DNA of 64,000 bases from Scalindua_A sp046757465 (GCA_046757465.1 JBHHYH010000009.1:4599-68598), one strand, 5' to 3'; shown: positions 18,221-27,200, counted from the stretch's first letter. Notes: generated by a model from the letters alone, not told the origin. A program made the numbers and translations.

Positions 18221-18329
18221 AAAAAGATTTTTGATTTGATTCCTTTACTGTTTGAAGTTATATTTACGCTTCTTTATTCCGTGTGAGGATAAGTTTGACA
18301 ATATTTTTTATTTTTCAAGGGAGAAATTG

Positions 18330-20258
18330 ATGAGATTTAAGCACTTGTTTGAACCCATAAACATAAAAGGCTTTTTGTTGAAAAACCGTATTACAATGGC
18401 ATCAATGCCTACAGGCTTCAGTTGCACAAATGGTTTTGTTTCCAAAAAGATGGTTTCATATTATGCAAAAAGGGCTAAAGGTGGTGTGTCATTAATAGTA
18501 GTTGAAGGAGCTGCTGTTGAAGATAAAGGTAAGATTTATTTATCACAGCTCATGGCTAGTAGTGAAACATACCTATCAGGTTTAAATGAGTTAGCAGAGG
18601 GCATCACGAAAAGCGGAGCATTTGCAGTATTACAGCTTCAGCATGGTGGAAGGCTTGCAATGGGCTCAAATCCAATGTCCGCCTCAGATGTTTCTTTTAC
18701 GTGCCCATGTACCGGAAGAGATATAGTTCCTACATCTATGACCGGGGACGATATAAATGCAACAGTTACGTCTTTTACAAACGCTGCTGTTTTGTCAAAA
18801 AAGGCTGGCTTTGATATGATTGAAATCAGTGGAGGATATGGTCATCTTTTGAGCCAGTTTCTTTCGCCAAGGACTAATAAGAGAAGTGATAATTATGGTG
18901 GTAGTCTTGAAGGAAGAATGAAATTACCTTTGGACATAATAGAATCAATAAAAGGTAAATTGGGAGATAGTTTACCAATAGGATACCAGTTAATGGCAGA
19001 CGAACTACTTCCTGATGGATTTTATATAGATGAGGCAAAGGTATTTGCCAAGAAACTGGAAGACTGCGGAATTGCTTATATTACAGTTACTTCAGGGACA
19101 CCAGAATCATTCTTTAATGGTGACGGCCTCTTTGCAATGAGGTCTCCCGAAGGTGGAACTTCTCAACTAAGTAAGGATATTAAGGGTGAGGTCTCTATTC
19201 CGGTCTTTGCTACTGGAAAGATAACAAATGTACAGATGGTTGAGGACATACTCGCTTCAGAAAGTGCAGACGCCTTAGCGCTTGATAGACCATTATTTTG
19301 CGATCCAGATGTTCCAGTAAAAGCTCGTTCAGGAAGAATCAGTAACATTATCGAATGTGTTTCATGTGCAAATTGTAATGACCGTGTTATGAAGGAACTT
19401 GGCGCTGATTGTACGGTTAATCCCAGAGTTGGGCGAGAGAGTGAAAGTGTCAGTACAGAAGCATCTGTCAAAAAGAAAGTACTTATTGCCGGTAGTGGTC
19501 CTGGTGGGATTTGGGCGGCTCTAACGGCTTCTGAAAGAGGCCATAATGTTACTTTATTGGAGAAGGGGCCTAAGCTGGGTGGCCACCTGAAGGCAGCGCC
19601 AAAGGCGCCGGGAAAAACACCCTGGATAAAAATGCTGGATTATCTTTCAAACCAGCTTAAAGAATCCAGGGTAGATGTTAAGATGGAAACTGCAATAGAT
19701 GAGGAATTCTTGAAAAGCAACTCTCCCGACATCCTTATCATAGCGACGGGAATTAAGCTCAAGAAAATAACTGTGCCTGTTGCCGAGGGAAGAGATGTGG
19801 ATGGTCCGGGCGTTGTGTTATTCGGGAAGAAGGAGCCGGGAGAAAATAACGTAGTCATTGGTGCAGGTTTTATAGGATCAGAAATTGCGGAATGTATAGC
19901 AGAAAAAGGTAAAAAGGCAACCCTCATAGAAAAACTCCCTTCAGTAGCACAAGATATGGACCTAATTAATAGAACAATTTTGTTAAAGAAGCTTGACGAA
20001 TATGGCGTTCAGTTCTGCCTTAATAGTAAACTTGTCGAGATAACTAAAGATGAGGTAATAATTGAGGACAGTGCTGGAAAAAAGGTAGAGATCAAAGCCG
20101 ATCTAGTCATTAACGCAAGCGGTTTTAATCCTGCAAATGATTTTTTTCCCAAAGCAAAGGATATGATAAATGAAGTTCATCTTATAGGTGATGCAAGGAT
20201 ACCAAGGAATATTCATGACGCAGTGCATGAGGGATATCAGATAGGCTTAAACATTTAG
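18330..20258 (+). CDS. Old-Yellow-Enzyme-type NADH:flavin oxidoreductase with Fe-S cluster (dienoyl-CoA-reductase-like)
   Basis: A 642-residue multi-cofactor reductase of the family of 2,4-dienoyl-CoA reductase and trimethylamine dehydrogenase. The ATG at 18330 follows GGGAG, and earlier in-frame codons have no such site. Residues 1-340 form the FMN-binding TIM barrel, with GGYGHLLSQFLSPRTNKRSD at about 168-187. A cluster motif follows with Cys343, Cys346, Cys349 and Cys361; the usual spacing has one more residue between the second and third cysteine. GSGPGG at 388-393 binds FAD, and VVIGAGFIGSEIAE binds NAD(P)H. It is the third plus-strand gene after mgtC, 109 bases from its neighbour. The substrate is unknown. 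Confidence 0.9.
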   Translation: MRFKHLFEPINIKGFLLKNRITMASMPTGFSCTNGFVSKKMVSYYAKRAKGGVSLIVVEGAAVEDKGKIYLSQLMASSETYLSGLNELAEGITKSGAFAVLQLQHGGRLAMGSNPMSASDVSFTCPCTGRDIVPTSMTGDDINATVTSFTNAAVLSKKAGFDMIEISGGYGHLLSQFLSPRTNKRSDNYGGSLEGRMKLPLDIIESIKGKLGDSLPIGYQLMADELLPDGFYIDEAKVFAKKLEDCGIAYITVTSGTPESFFNGDGLFAMRSPEGGTSQLSKDIKGEVSIPVFATGKITNVQMVEDILASESADALALDRPLFCDPDVPVKARSGRISNIIECVSCANCNDRVMKELGADCTVNPRVGRESESVSTEASVKKKVLIAGSGPGGIWAALTASERGHNVTLLEKGPKLGGHLKAAPKAPGKTPWIKMLDYLSNQLKESRVDVKMETAIDEEFLKSNSPDILIIATGIKLKKITVPVAEGRDVDGPGVVLFGKKEPGENNVVIGAGFIGSEIAECIAEKGKKATLIEKLPSVAQDMDLINRTILLKKLDEYGVQFCLNSKLVEITKDEVIIEDSAGKKVEIKADLVINASGFNPANDFFPKAKDMINEVHLIGDARIPRNIHDAVHEGYQIGLNI

Positions 20259-20270
20259 TCTAAGAAGCTC

Positions 20271-20329
20271 GCCCTGTGGAATATACACCAAAGGGTTTAT
20301 GTAAACCATACATTTTTATTCCACAGGGC
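20271..20329. terminator. Convergent-gene inverted repeat, probable two-way terminator
   Basis: A 12-bp perfect inverted repeat (20271-20282 and 20318-20329) with an inner hairpin GGTTTA/TAAACC (20294-20307) lies between the plus-strand flavoprotein gene and the minus-strand tldE gene. Its right arm overlaps the last codons of tldE. A short T-rich stretch lies inside the loop. It most likely stops transcription from both sides. Confidence 0.6.
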
Positions 20330-21782
20330 AGGCAATATTATCTAATTGTACGTTACTTACTGCAATTTCCGGGGCAATTACTACTTCCTCAGACCCCCAT
20401 ACCAGTGTAGACCTCTTTTCTTTTGTAATGCCAATTATGTTGTTGAGTATTCCTTTGATATTAGTATTTATCCTGATAGTATTAGGTTTCAGAGGATCAC
20501 ATATCCTTCCATTTTTTATTGAAAAAGAATCGGCTATTATGGTACTGGTAAAGTCACCCATGGCTAATCCATTTATTGGGTAAGTGTACCATATCCTACC
20601 TATGTATACTCCATCATTTACTTGATTAAGCAATTCCTCTTCGGAAGTCTCATTGTTTCCTTCTATTATCACGTTTGTTGGTGATATACTAGCTTTCATC
20701 TTATACTGTCTACCTCCCGTTGACGATCTAAAACCATTCCTCGGCACAGGGCTATATAAGTTGTTTGTAAATTTCTTTGCAAAATAATTATTTGCAAGAA
20801 AACCAACAAGTATACCGCTTGAAATCAGGTCAGTTCTTCCCGTTGGCAAACCTTCACAGGTTACTCTTTTGCTGCCTATTTCTCCCTTTATTGATCCATC
20901 GTCGTATATATTTAAATTACATGAGGATATACTTTGTCCGAGCATTCCGAGGAATGGTGTGTTCGAAGCGTTAACCGAGATTAGATTTAATGATGGTATT
21001 AGAACATGTGAAGTAATATCCGTAAGAGGTTGACTCCCAAAGATGACATTGTGTTTTCCAGATTCAATTCTCTTTCCCCCGATCGTCCTGATTGCGCTTA
21101 AGGCAGCTTCTCTTCCTGCTCCTTCAGGTTTAAAGGTTGCCAGATGTGTGCTTATATCCCATCCAGTGCCTTTAACATTTTCTTCCTCAATCATCGAGGT
21201 AATGTTTGCTGTAAGGATAGTGGATTCATCAAAATCATTTATCTCCCTTGTACTCTTTATCGCCATCCTTTCCTTCAAAATAGTAATATCTCCACCAACT
21301 ATAATTGATTTTACATATCCTCCATCAGTAAAAGTATTAAGAGAACCTCCAAGCGCTTCCCATCCCAAGTTCACAGTATCTTCTGCACTGATTTCCATGA
21401 CGCAATTGTCGTGGTAATCTTCTAAAGTTGGTTTATTCGCTGGTTCTGGTAGTATCCTGAAATCAGGATCGTACACCCTGCTTCTTTTTGCCTTCGTCAA
21501 GGCTTCAAGAGCTCCTTCTTGCGTCAGATCACCCGTAACGGATCCGAACCCTACTTCGATTTTATTTCTCGTCTTGAACGCAGCGAATACTCCCAGACCA
21601 TAAGATTGTATAGATTTTGGTTCCTGTACTCCATTGCAAGGAATATCAGATGTATAGTTTAATCTTACTGTTATTCGCTCATTCCATGATGCAAATACCT
21701 CAGCATCAATCACATCTTTCTTTCCCTTTATACATTTTAGCGCTTTATCAACAGATGTCCTTAAATCTTCTATCCTTATCAT
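20316..21782 (-). CDS. pmbA: TldE/PmbA-like protease subunit
   Basis: TldD and TldE (PmbA) form a hollow metallopeptidase that trims unfolded or modified peptides, for example microcin B17 and the antitoxin CcdA in E. coli. This 488-residue protein has the family fold, with GLGVFAAFKTRNK in the N-terminal half. In the C-terminal half, GRTDLISSGILVGFLANNY and VYIGRIWYTYPINGLAMGDF are typical of the TldE side. It lacks the HExxxH motif found in its neighbour, as expected for the non-catalytic subunit. It follows tldD on the same strand, but a repeat-filled gap of 237 bases separates them. There is no clear ribosome binding site before the ATG. Confidence 0.88.
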   Translation of the reverse strand: MIRIEDLRTSVDKALKCIKGKKDVIDAEVFASWNERITVRLNYTSDIPCNGVQEPKSIQSYGLGVFAAFKTRNKIEVGFGSVTGDLTQEGALEALTKAKRSRVYDPDFRILPEPANKPTLEDYHDNCVMEISAEDTVNLGWEALGGSLNTFTDGGYVKSIIVGGDITILKERMAIKSTREINDFDESTILTANITSMIEEENVKGTGWDISTHLATFKPEGAGREAALSAIRTIGGKRIESGKHNVIFGSQPLTDITSHVLIPSLNLISVNASNTPFLGMLGQSISSCNLNIYDDGSIKGEIGSKRVTCEGLPTGRTDLISSGILVGFLANNYFAKKFTNNLYSPVPRNGFRSSTGGRQYKMKASISPTNVIIEGNNETSEEELLNQVNDGVYIGRIWYTYPINGLAMGDFTSTIIADSFSIKNGRICDPLKPNTIRINTNIKGILNNIIGITKEKRSTLVWGSEEVVIAPEIAVSNVQLDNIACPVE

Positions 21783-21804
21783 TTTTTTATTGTTGAATAA
21801 AACG

Positions 21805-21907
21805 TAGCGGAGGTCTTTAGACCTCCATTCACCATTGGGTGAATGTCAGTGCTCTTATAACATTTCTACCAGCTAACATGGACATGGAAACCTAAAGGTT
21901 TCCGCTA
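21805..21907. repeat. 103-bp REP/MITE-like element with three hairpins
   Basis: The element has inverted ends TAGCGGA (21805-21811) and TCCGCTA (21901-21907). It holds three perfect seven-base-pair hairpins with four-base loops: 21809-21826, 21827-21844 and 21886-21903. The outer two have mirror loops (TTTA and TAAA). A further inverted pair, TTATAACAT at 21855-21863 and ATGTTATAA at 21916-21924, extends beyond the right end. Dispersed elements of this build are mobilised by REP-associated or IS200-type transposases. No such gene is in the window and no second copy was noticed. Confidence 0.7.
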
Positions 21908-21979
21908 GAAGGGGCATGTTATAACTTGAATTTCATTATTCCATACAGCTAAAAAATTAATCCACCTTTAAGAATCCAT

Positions 21980-22019
21980 CTTTTCCCACTTTTCTAAAGG
22001 GAAAAGAGGGGGAGGGATT
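21980..22019. repeat. Pyrimidine/purine hairpin repeat abutting the tldD stop codon
   Basis: CTTTTCCC (21980-21987) and GGGAAAAG (21999-22006) form an eight-base-pair hairpin, followed by a purine block up to 22017. It touches the tldD stop codon at 22020. On the minus strand the block reads as a run of C and T right after TGA. It could serve as an mRNA 3'-end structure or be a dispersed intergenic repeat. Confidence 0.5.
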
Positions 22020-23561
22020 TCAACAGCCAGTTACCCTTGCTCTGCCTCGAAGTGTAGGGCCACCATTTCCAACCCTCATAATTTGCATTGGTTGCCCCTT
22101 CCCACAATTTGGTACGGGATACAATTTGAAATCATTACCTACTGCGTCAATACTCATAAGGAAGTCTTTTGAATTTGCCATTATACCACCACCTCTATAT
22201 AACTTGGTGAGATTGCCGTTTTCAATTCTATAAACCTTTTGTGCAGAAATTCTGAAGTTTTCTCTGGATTCACTTATTGATGGTATGCGATGATTGACTA
22301 CGTAATAGCCATCTCTTACTTCTTTGATTATATCTTCTGGAGTTTTCTCGCCGGGCCCAAAGGCGGCATTTGTCATTCTGACCAATGGCACGAGGGATGG
22401 ATCAGTCGCCCTCATAGAGCCATTTGGTTCATGCGCAAAGATTGCAGCGGTTTCCCTTCCATTCAAGAAGCCTTTTAATATACCATTCTCAATCAAGTTT
22501 ACCCGTCTGGCAGGCGTTCCTTCCGAGTCATACTTATAGTGCCCATATCCCATCATAGTGGGATCTGAAAATGCGTTTACGAGGGGTGAAGCTATCTGAT
22601 TTCCTATTTGATTTTCATTAAGATTATAGAAAAGCCATGATCTGCCTGCATAAGCAGTTTCCATCTTTAATACCCTGTCTTCTTCCGTAGGATGTCCGAT
22701 GATTTCATGCACAAGCAATGTATTAAAGTGAGGATCTGTTACAACAACCTCTTCCTTTTCACTGGTTTTTAAAAACTCTGCACCTGATAGTTCGATTGTA
22801 TCTCTAGTTCTCTCAAGTGCAAAATCAAGAAAACTTAAGTTATAAACATTTTTTCCTTCAATCACCTCCCAACCCCTCAAGTCTCCAATGTAATCATAGT
22901 ACACCTCAGGGCTTGATTCTCCTTTCTGCGCCGACACATAAATAACACCCTGTGTCAACGGAAACGATTGGTCAATCTTTGCCCCTTCAGAACTGCAAAA
23001 AAGTTCTCTGGTTATACCAGTTGTTATTTCAACAGCCGTAAATCTCACTGATGCATCAAGGGCTTTCATTTGCCCAGAAACATCCTTGCTCATCCCTAAT
23101 ATCCTCTGCAAAGTAATCTCTCGAGGATCTATCTCAAACTCTGCCGGAATAGTTTCCTGGTAAACTTCAACCTCTGCCAGTCTAACTCCTGTTAATGAAT
23201 CAGCTATTTCTTTAAATTCTGACTTTTTCTCTGCGTTAGCTATAGCCCTTTCATAGGCTGTATTCACGCCTGACTTAATCAGTCCTGCAATTTCCCTGCT
23301 CTTTAAGTCTTTTTTCCCCAAGGATTGTCCATAAAACCCCCATGACGGCATTCCCCCTGCAATAACCCTTATACCAAAGGAAAGATCACAATCATCTTTT
23401 ACGCCCTTTGCCTTTCCATTCTCAGAACTTGCTGATTTGAACTCGCTGACCCCAAACCTCAAGTCCAAATATTTACAGTCCTTCAGAGATTTATAATATC
23501 CTGACATTGTTGCAGAGATTTGTTCTTTTAACTTATCCAGGATTTCTATGTGAACTTTCAT
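22020..23561 (-). CDS. tldD: TldD metalloprotease subunit
   Basis: The catalytic subunit of the TldD/TldE peptidase. The 513 residues include the zinc-binding HEIIGH motif (HExxxH) with His285, Glu286 and His290, counted from the chosen ATG. PTEEDR follows, and near the C-terminus are GRETAAIFAHEPNGSMRATD and RVGNGGPTLRGRARVTGC. I chose the ATG at 23561; a GTG one codon earlier is possible and neither has a good Shine-Dalgarno site. It follows the heme-sensor gene by about ten bases and leads into tldE, so the three are probably cotranscribed. Cytosolic location is expected from the family. Confidence 0.93.
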   Translation of the reverse strand: MKVHIEILDKLKEQISATMSGYYKSLKDCKYLDLRFGVSEFKSASSENGKAKGVKDDCDLSFGIRVIAGGMPSWGFYGQSLGKKDLKSREIAGLIKSGVNTAYERAIANAEKKSEFKEIADSLTGVRLAEVEVYQETIPAEFEIDPREITLQRILGMSKDVSGQMKALDASVRFTAVEITTGITRELFCSSEGAKIDQSFPLTQGVIYVSAQKGESSPEVYYDYIGDLRGWEVIEGKNVYNLSFLDFALERTRDTIELSGAEFLKTSEKEEVVVTDPHFNTLLVHEIIGHPTEEDRVLKMETAYAGRSWLFYNLNENQIGNQIASPLVNAFSDPTMMGYGHYKYDSEGTPARRVNLIENGILKGFLNGRETAAIFAHEPNGSMRATDPSLVPLVRMTNAAFGPGEKTPEDIIKEVRDGYYVVNHRIPSISESRENFRISAQKVYRIENGNLTKLYRGGGIMANSKDFLMSIDAVGNDFKLYPVPNCGKGQPMQIMRVGNGGPTLRGRARVTGC

Positions 23562-23571
23562 CACAAAAAAT

Positions 23572-24303
23572 TTATTTCTTATCTTTATCTATCTTCCTAA
23601 TCGAAATGTTCATCGCAAGAGCGATAAATGTAACCAGAAAGATTGTTCCTATTGTAGTTATAATGGTCATATAAATTAAATGCCCTTTGGTCTCAGCTTC
23701 AGCCCTGTCCACGGGAACAATCACCGAGATAGCGCCCCTTAAATCTCCAAACGTATAGTCTGTAGCCCTATCCTCAGGATAATCTTCTTTTATAACTTCA
23801 GGTATAGTCTCCTTTGCAGAATGGCACTTTAGACATGCTTCCTCAATGTAAAGGGGGGTGAGGTATCTCAACACTCTTTGACCATTTATTTTATCCACAC
23901 CTTTGTATTCAGAAAGATTTTTATCCTCCTGAAATTCAACAAGAGCTTTTTCTTCAAATTTATCGGGTTTGTTATCTGGATTTCTATATTTTGAACTAAC
24001 CTGTCTTAATTGATAACCTGTTGCATTATAAAACTTTTTCCCGATCTCCTTCCCTGCCATTGCGGGCATGAGTCTTCTGGCTTCTTCGCCATGTTGTAGA
24101 TTGGCTAGTGCTATCGTCTCAGCCAGATATTCTCTTGTGTGCTTAAGCTCAAGGGCAATCATTTCACATTTATCGAAAATCTCTTCTCGCAGCATGGCAG
24201 ACTGTTTTTGATAATTCGTGGAACTTATGGAAAGTATCACCACAGCGCCGACAATCACTATGACTGCAAACAATTTGAAATTTTTTTTCCTCTGAAGGGG
24301 CAT
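23572..24303 (-). CDS. Membrane-anchored one-heme c-type sensor-like protein (DUF3365/Tll0287-like)
   Basis: The 243 residues have a membrane anchor at about 10-28, a periplasmic domain, and a second membrane segment at about 209-231 followed by a short basic tail. The heme c site is Cys157, Cys160, His161 (CLKCH). The surroundings, ATGYQLRQVSSKYRNPDNKPD and GDLRGAISVIVPV, match the DUF3365 sensor domain found at the front of many signalling proteins. Here nothing follows the second membrane segment: there is no HAMP, kinase or methyl-accepting domain, so it is a stand-alone input domain or redox protein. AAAGGAG precedes the ATG. It is the first gene of the group with tldD and tldE. The ligand is unknown. 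Confidence 0.82.
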   Translation of the reverse strand: MPLQRKKNFKLFAVIVIVGAVVILSISSTNYQKQSAMLREEIFDKCEMIALELKHTREYLAETIALANLQHGEEARRLMPAMAGKEIGKKFYNATGYQLRQVSSKYRNPDNKPDKFEEKALVEFQEDKNLSEYKGVDKINGQRVLRYLTPLYIEEACLKCHSAKETIPEVIKEDYPEDRATDYTFGDLRGAISVIVPVDRAEAETKGHLIYMTIITTIGTIFLVTFIALAMNISIRKIDKDKK

Positions 24304-24844
24304 GTCTAAATCTCCTTTATATATTCAAAATTATTGATTTCCAACTTTTTTGCTCACTACATGGCACGACTTGTATCTTAGGATACCGCAGTCTAGCACA
24401 AAAGCAACGATTTTTCTAAGGAAATTACAGACATAATCCTCTGTTATCTAGGGAGATAAGTTGTTGTACCAACGTTATGAAAATTTAGATAATAACCCTT
24501 GTTATAGTAGGAATGTGGGGTTGGAGAAGGACTAAATACGCATTTTTGATGAGGAAATGAAATGTGTAATTGTTGTAATTGGATGTTTTCATTTATCGTG
24601 CTGAACAGTATTGGGACAACAGCGATCGTTTAAAAAAGGATTACGCTTAATCTTTTCTTAAACTATTTCTGAAAGTGATAACTAGGAATTGAGAATGAAT
24701 AGCTTATATCCGGATGGTAATGTCAGAAGAGCCAAAAAAACAGAATACAGTTCGAATTACTTAATTATTAGACAATGGTACTTTGACAATATAAAGTATC
24801 ATTATCTAGCATCTAATCCATTAAATAATGATTATGGAAGATTC
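24304..24844. other. 541-base gap without a recognised gene
   Basis: AT-rich space upstream of the minus-strand heme-sensor gene and downstream of the phosphatase gene. It should hold the promoter of the former. A weak TTGCTT/TATCCT pair with a 16-base spacer can be read on the minus strand near 24390-24415. A plus-strand open frame from 24689 runs into the phosphatase gene in antisense and has no coding character. I see no RNA gene here. Confidence 0.5.
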
Positions 24845-25297
24845 TTATTTCCGCTCTATTTTCCCCTCACACTTAGCAACTATCTCTTCTTGTTCGGGCG
24901 TTTCTATAGAACCGGGCCTTTTTCTCCTAACTTCCTCGATTGCTTTTGCCGCATCGTATCCTTTGCTTACAAGATAACATGCTAGCATAGTCCCTGTCCT
25001 GCCAGCACCAGCATCGCAATGCACTACTAATTGTTTGCCATCAGTTCTTACTTTCCTTGCAAACTCTAAAAAATCCCCAACCTGCTCCAAGCTTGGAGAC
25101 TCAAAGTCTTTAACTGGAATATGCTTAACCTCAAAACCGAACTCCTCTACTAAATTTTTATTAAGAGGAAATTCGGTGAGTGATACAATTGCTTCAATAT
25201 TATTATCTTTAAGAAATTCAAAATCGTCCACTGTAGATGCTGGCTTAGCCATACCAGCTATTTCACCTTCTATCAGCCAGCTAAAATTCCTAATCAT
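24845..25297 (-). CDS. Dual-specificity / protein-tyrosine phosphatase-like protein
   Basis: A 150-residue cysteine phosphatase of the compact dual-specificity type. The P-loop HCDAGAGRTG gives the nucleophile Cys94 and the phosphate-binding Arg100 (CX5R), and Asp64 in VKDFESPS is the likely general acid. The C-terminal segment GYDAAKAIEEVRRKRPGSIE is typical of the group. It has no signal peptide and should be cytosolic. It could act on phosphoproteins, phosphoinositol-like substrates or RNA 5' ends; the sequence does not decide. It lies 111 bases after rplQ on the same strand, with a TATAAT-like box in the gap, so it probably has its own promoter. Confidence 0.85.
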   Translation of the reverse strand: MIRNFSWLIEGEIAGMAKPASTVDDFEFLKDNNIEAIVSLTEFPLNKNLVEEFGFEVKHIPVKDFESPSLEQVGDFLEFARKVRTDGKQLVVHCDAGAGRTGTMLACYLVSKGYDAAKAIEEVRRKRPGSIETPEQEEIVAKCEGKIERK

Positions 25298-25408
25298 TTT
25301 TACGCTACAGTATTCACTCCGAAAAGCGTTTATTATATAATACTATTAAAGTAACGAATACTATAGGTGATATCCCCAAACTGTCAACAACAAATTTAGG
25401 CATGTCTT

Positions 25409-25984
25409 TTAAAACTTATTTCTTTTTTTTGGGACTGATACTTTGGGCTTTATCTCTTTTTCCTCTTCTTCTTTAACTTCTTCTACCAGTTCAAAAATAG
25501 CTTGATTGGCATTGTCTCCCAGACGATTCCCTATCAGACGAAGTTTCCTCTCAAAACCTTCCATTTTATATTCCAATTCTGGTATATCTCCCACACTACT
25601 TCCGGACAAAACACCCATTCTACTTCCCGATAGTCTAAGTATCCTCGTATAACCACCGTTTCGGTCAATATATCTTTCGCCTATCCCGCCAGATTCACGC
25701 CATTTGCCTTCGCCGAATAGTTTTTTAACCACCTCTTTATTGTTTAACCTTGACAATACCTGCCTGTAAAAGTGAACGTAAGCGGGCCTATCCACTTCTT
25801 TCTTTGCAATGCCTTTCTTTGCCAATGAAATAATCCTTTCGACAAAAGGGCGAACATATTTTGCCTTTTCCACAGTAGTAACAATCCTGCCATAGGTAAA
25901 AAGACTTATGGCCAAATTACGCCTCAAGGCCTTCCTGTGACTGGTTGTCCTGCCCAGATGTTTTTCATTTTTTCTGTGCCTCAT
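25409..25984 (-). CDS. rplQ: Large ribosomal subunit protein bL17
   Basis: bL17 sits near the exit of the peptide tunnel. The start is the ATG at 25984, inside the end of rpoA (20-base overlap in another frame) with GAGGAAG upstream. This gives the usual MRHRKNEKHLGRTTSHRKAL beginning. The conserved TTVEKAKYVRPFVERIISLA and GYTRILRLSGSRMG blocks are present. At 191 residues it is much longer than the E. coli protein (127), mainly through an insert near 125-150 and a Glu/Lys-rich tail after about 160. It ends the alpha-operon part of the cluster. Confidence 0.96.
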   Translation of the reverse strand: MRHRKNEKHLGRTTSHRKALRRNLAISLFTYGRIVTTVEKAKYVRPFVERIISLAKKGIAKKEVDRPAYVHFYRQVLSRLNNKEVVKKLFGEGKWRESGGIGERYIDRNGGYTRILRLSGSRMGVLSGSSVGDIPELEYKMEGFERKLRLIGNRLGDNANQAIFELVEEVKEEEEKEIKPKVSVPKKRNKF

Positions 25985-27005
25985 ATGACACTTCCTCTTC
26001 AACTTGATTTACATCTTCACTATCAGTCTTAAACGATAAACCCAACTGTGTAAGCTTTTTCTTAACCTCAGTTAATGTTGTTTTGCCAAAATTTTTTAAT
26101 CCCAATAATTCATCCTCTCTTTTTGTAACAAGATCACCGAGTGTCTTTATATTAGTTGCTGCAAGACAGTTGGATGCCCTCACAGACAAATCCAGTTCAG
26201 AAACTGATGTGGCCAGTTTCTGGTCTATTTCATTAGCAGAATCTTCTTTCTCTTCCGTTTTTTCAAGCAGCTTCTCACCAGTTTGTGGCAACTCACGACC
26301 CAATTCAAAGTAATGCACGAAGGGATTCAAATGTTTTCTAAAAATCCTTGCAGCCTCTACCAATGCCATCTCAGGTGAGATAATACCACTTGTCCATATT
26401 TCAATGATTAATCTATCGTAATTAGTCCTTCTACCAACCCTAGTCTCTTCTGTACGAATTTTGACCTTGCGAACAGGAGAAAAAACAGCATCAATTGGAA
26501 TGACACCTATCTCATGACTTCCAACTTCAACTTCCTCAGCTGTTTTGTAACCTCTTCCTTTTCTAACTTCCATTTCAACATTAAAATTCATATTTTCAGA
26601 AATAGTCACAATATGAAGATCACCATTAACAATTTCCACGCCATCATCGGTAATAATATCTCTTGCCTTAATTTCCCCTTTTTTCTTTGCTTCAATCTTA
26701 ATTATTCCAGGTTTGTCCGTGTACAACTTCACAATAAGGTTCTTAATATTAAGAATAATATCTGTTGTATCCTCCACTACACCTGGAATTGTACTGAATT
26801 CATGTTGTACACCATCAATTCTAACCGACGTAACAGCACTTCCTTCTATCGAAGAAAGCAAAATCCTTTTCAAGCTATTACCAATTGTAGTTCCAAAACC
26901 TCGTTCAAAAGGCTCAGCAAAAAATTTTCCGTAAGTGTCAGTATATGTTTCTTTTTCTACATTAATTCTCGTAGGTAGTTCAAAATCTCCCCATCTAATA
27001 CGCAT
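25965..27005 (-). CDS. rpoA: RNA polymerase subunit alpha
   Basis: Alpha dimerises to start assembly of RNA polymerase, and its C-terminal domain binds UP elements and activators. Among the 346 residues, the N-terminal domain has FERGFGTTIGNSLKRILLSS and ISPEMALVEAARIFRKHLNP. The C-terminal domain after a linker at about 240-265 has LDLSVRASNCLAATNIKTLG and LKNFGKTTLTEVKKKL. The length is a little above E. coli (329). A GGAGGC site precedes the ATG. The 195-base gap to rpsD is long for this operon and could carry an internal promoter. Confidence 0.98.
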   Translation of the reverse strand: MRIRWGDFELPTRINVEKETYTDTYGKFFAEPFERGFGTTIGNSLKRILLSSIEGSAVTSVRIDGVQHEFSTIPGVVEDTTDIILNIKNLIVKLYTDKPGIIKIEAKKKGEIKARDIITDDGVEIVNGDLHIVTISENMNFNVEMEVRKGRGYKTAEEVEVGSHEIGVIPIDAVFSPVRKVKIRTEETRVGRRTNYDRLIIEIWTSGIISPEMALVEAARIFRKHLNPFVHYFELGRELPQTGEKLLEKTEEKEDSANEIDQKLATSVSELDLSVRASNCLAATNIKTLGDLVTKREDELLGLKNFGKTTLTEVKKKLTQLGLSFKTDSEDVNQVEEEVSYEAQKK

Positions 27006-27200
27006 GTGGAAGCCTCCTTCTGATCATAAATTCCTTTTTGATCATTTCTGAGAAATGAATATCTTCTTGTTTTGTTAGATCGATTACTATGAGCTGGAAA
27101 AAAATGTCCTTTAGTTGGGTAAGACACTCAAGGTAGGGTTTCATAACTTACTTAATATTACGATACGTAATAATTTTAATTATATCCTACAAATTATAGG

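Noticed and set aside
24689..24985. Plus-strand open frame of 98 codons in the space before the phosphatase gene
   Set aside because: It overlaps the phosphatase gene in antisense, lacks a ribosome binding site and shows no coding character.
26514..26978. Plus-strand open frame of 154 codons inside rpoA
   Set aside because: Antisense shadow of a well-conserved gene, with Asn/Phe/Ser-rich low-complexity translation.
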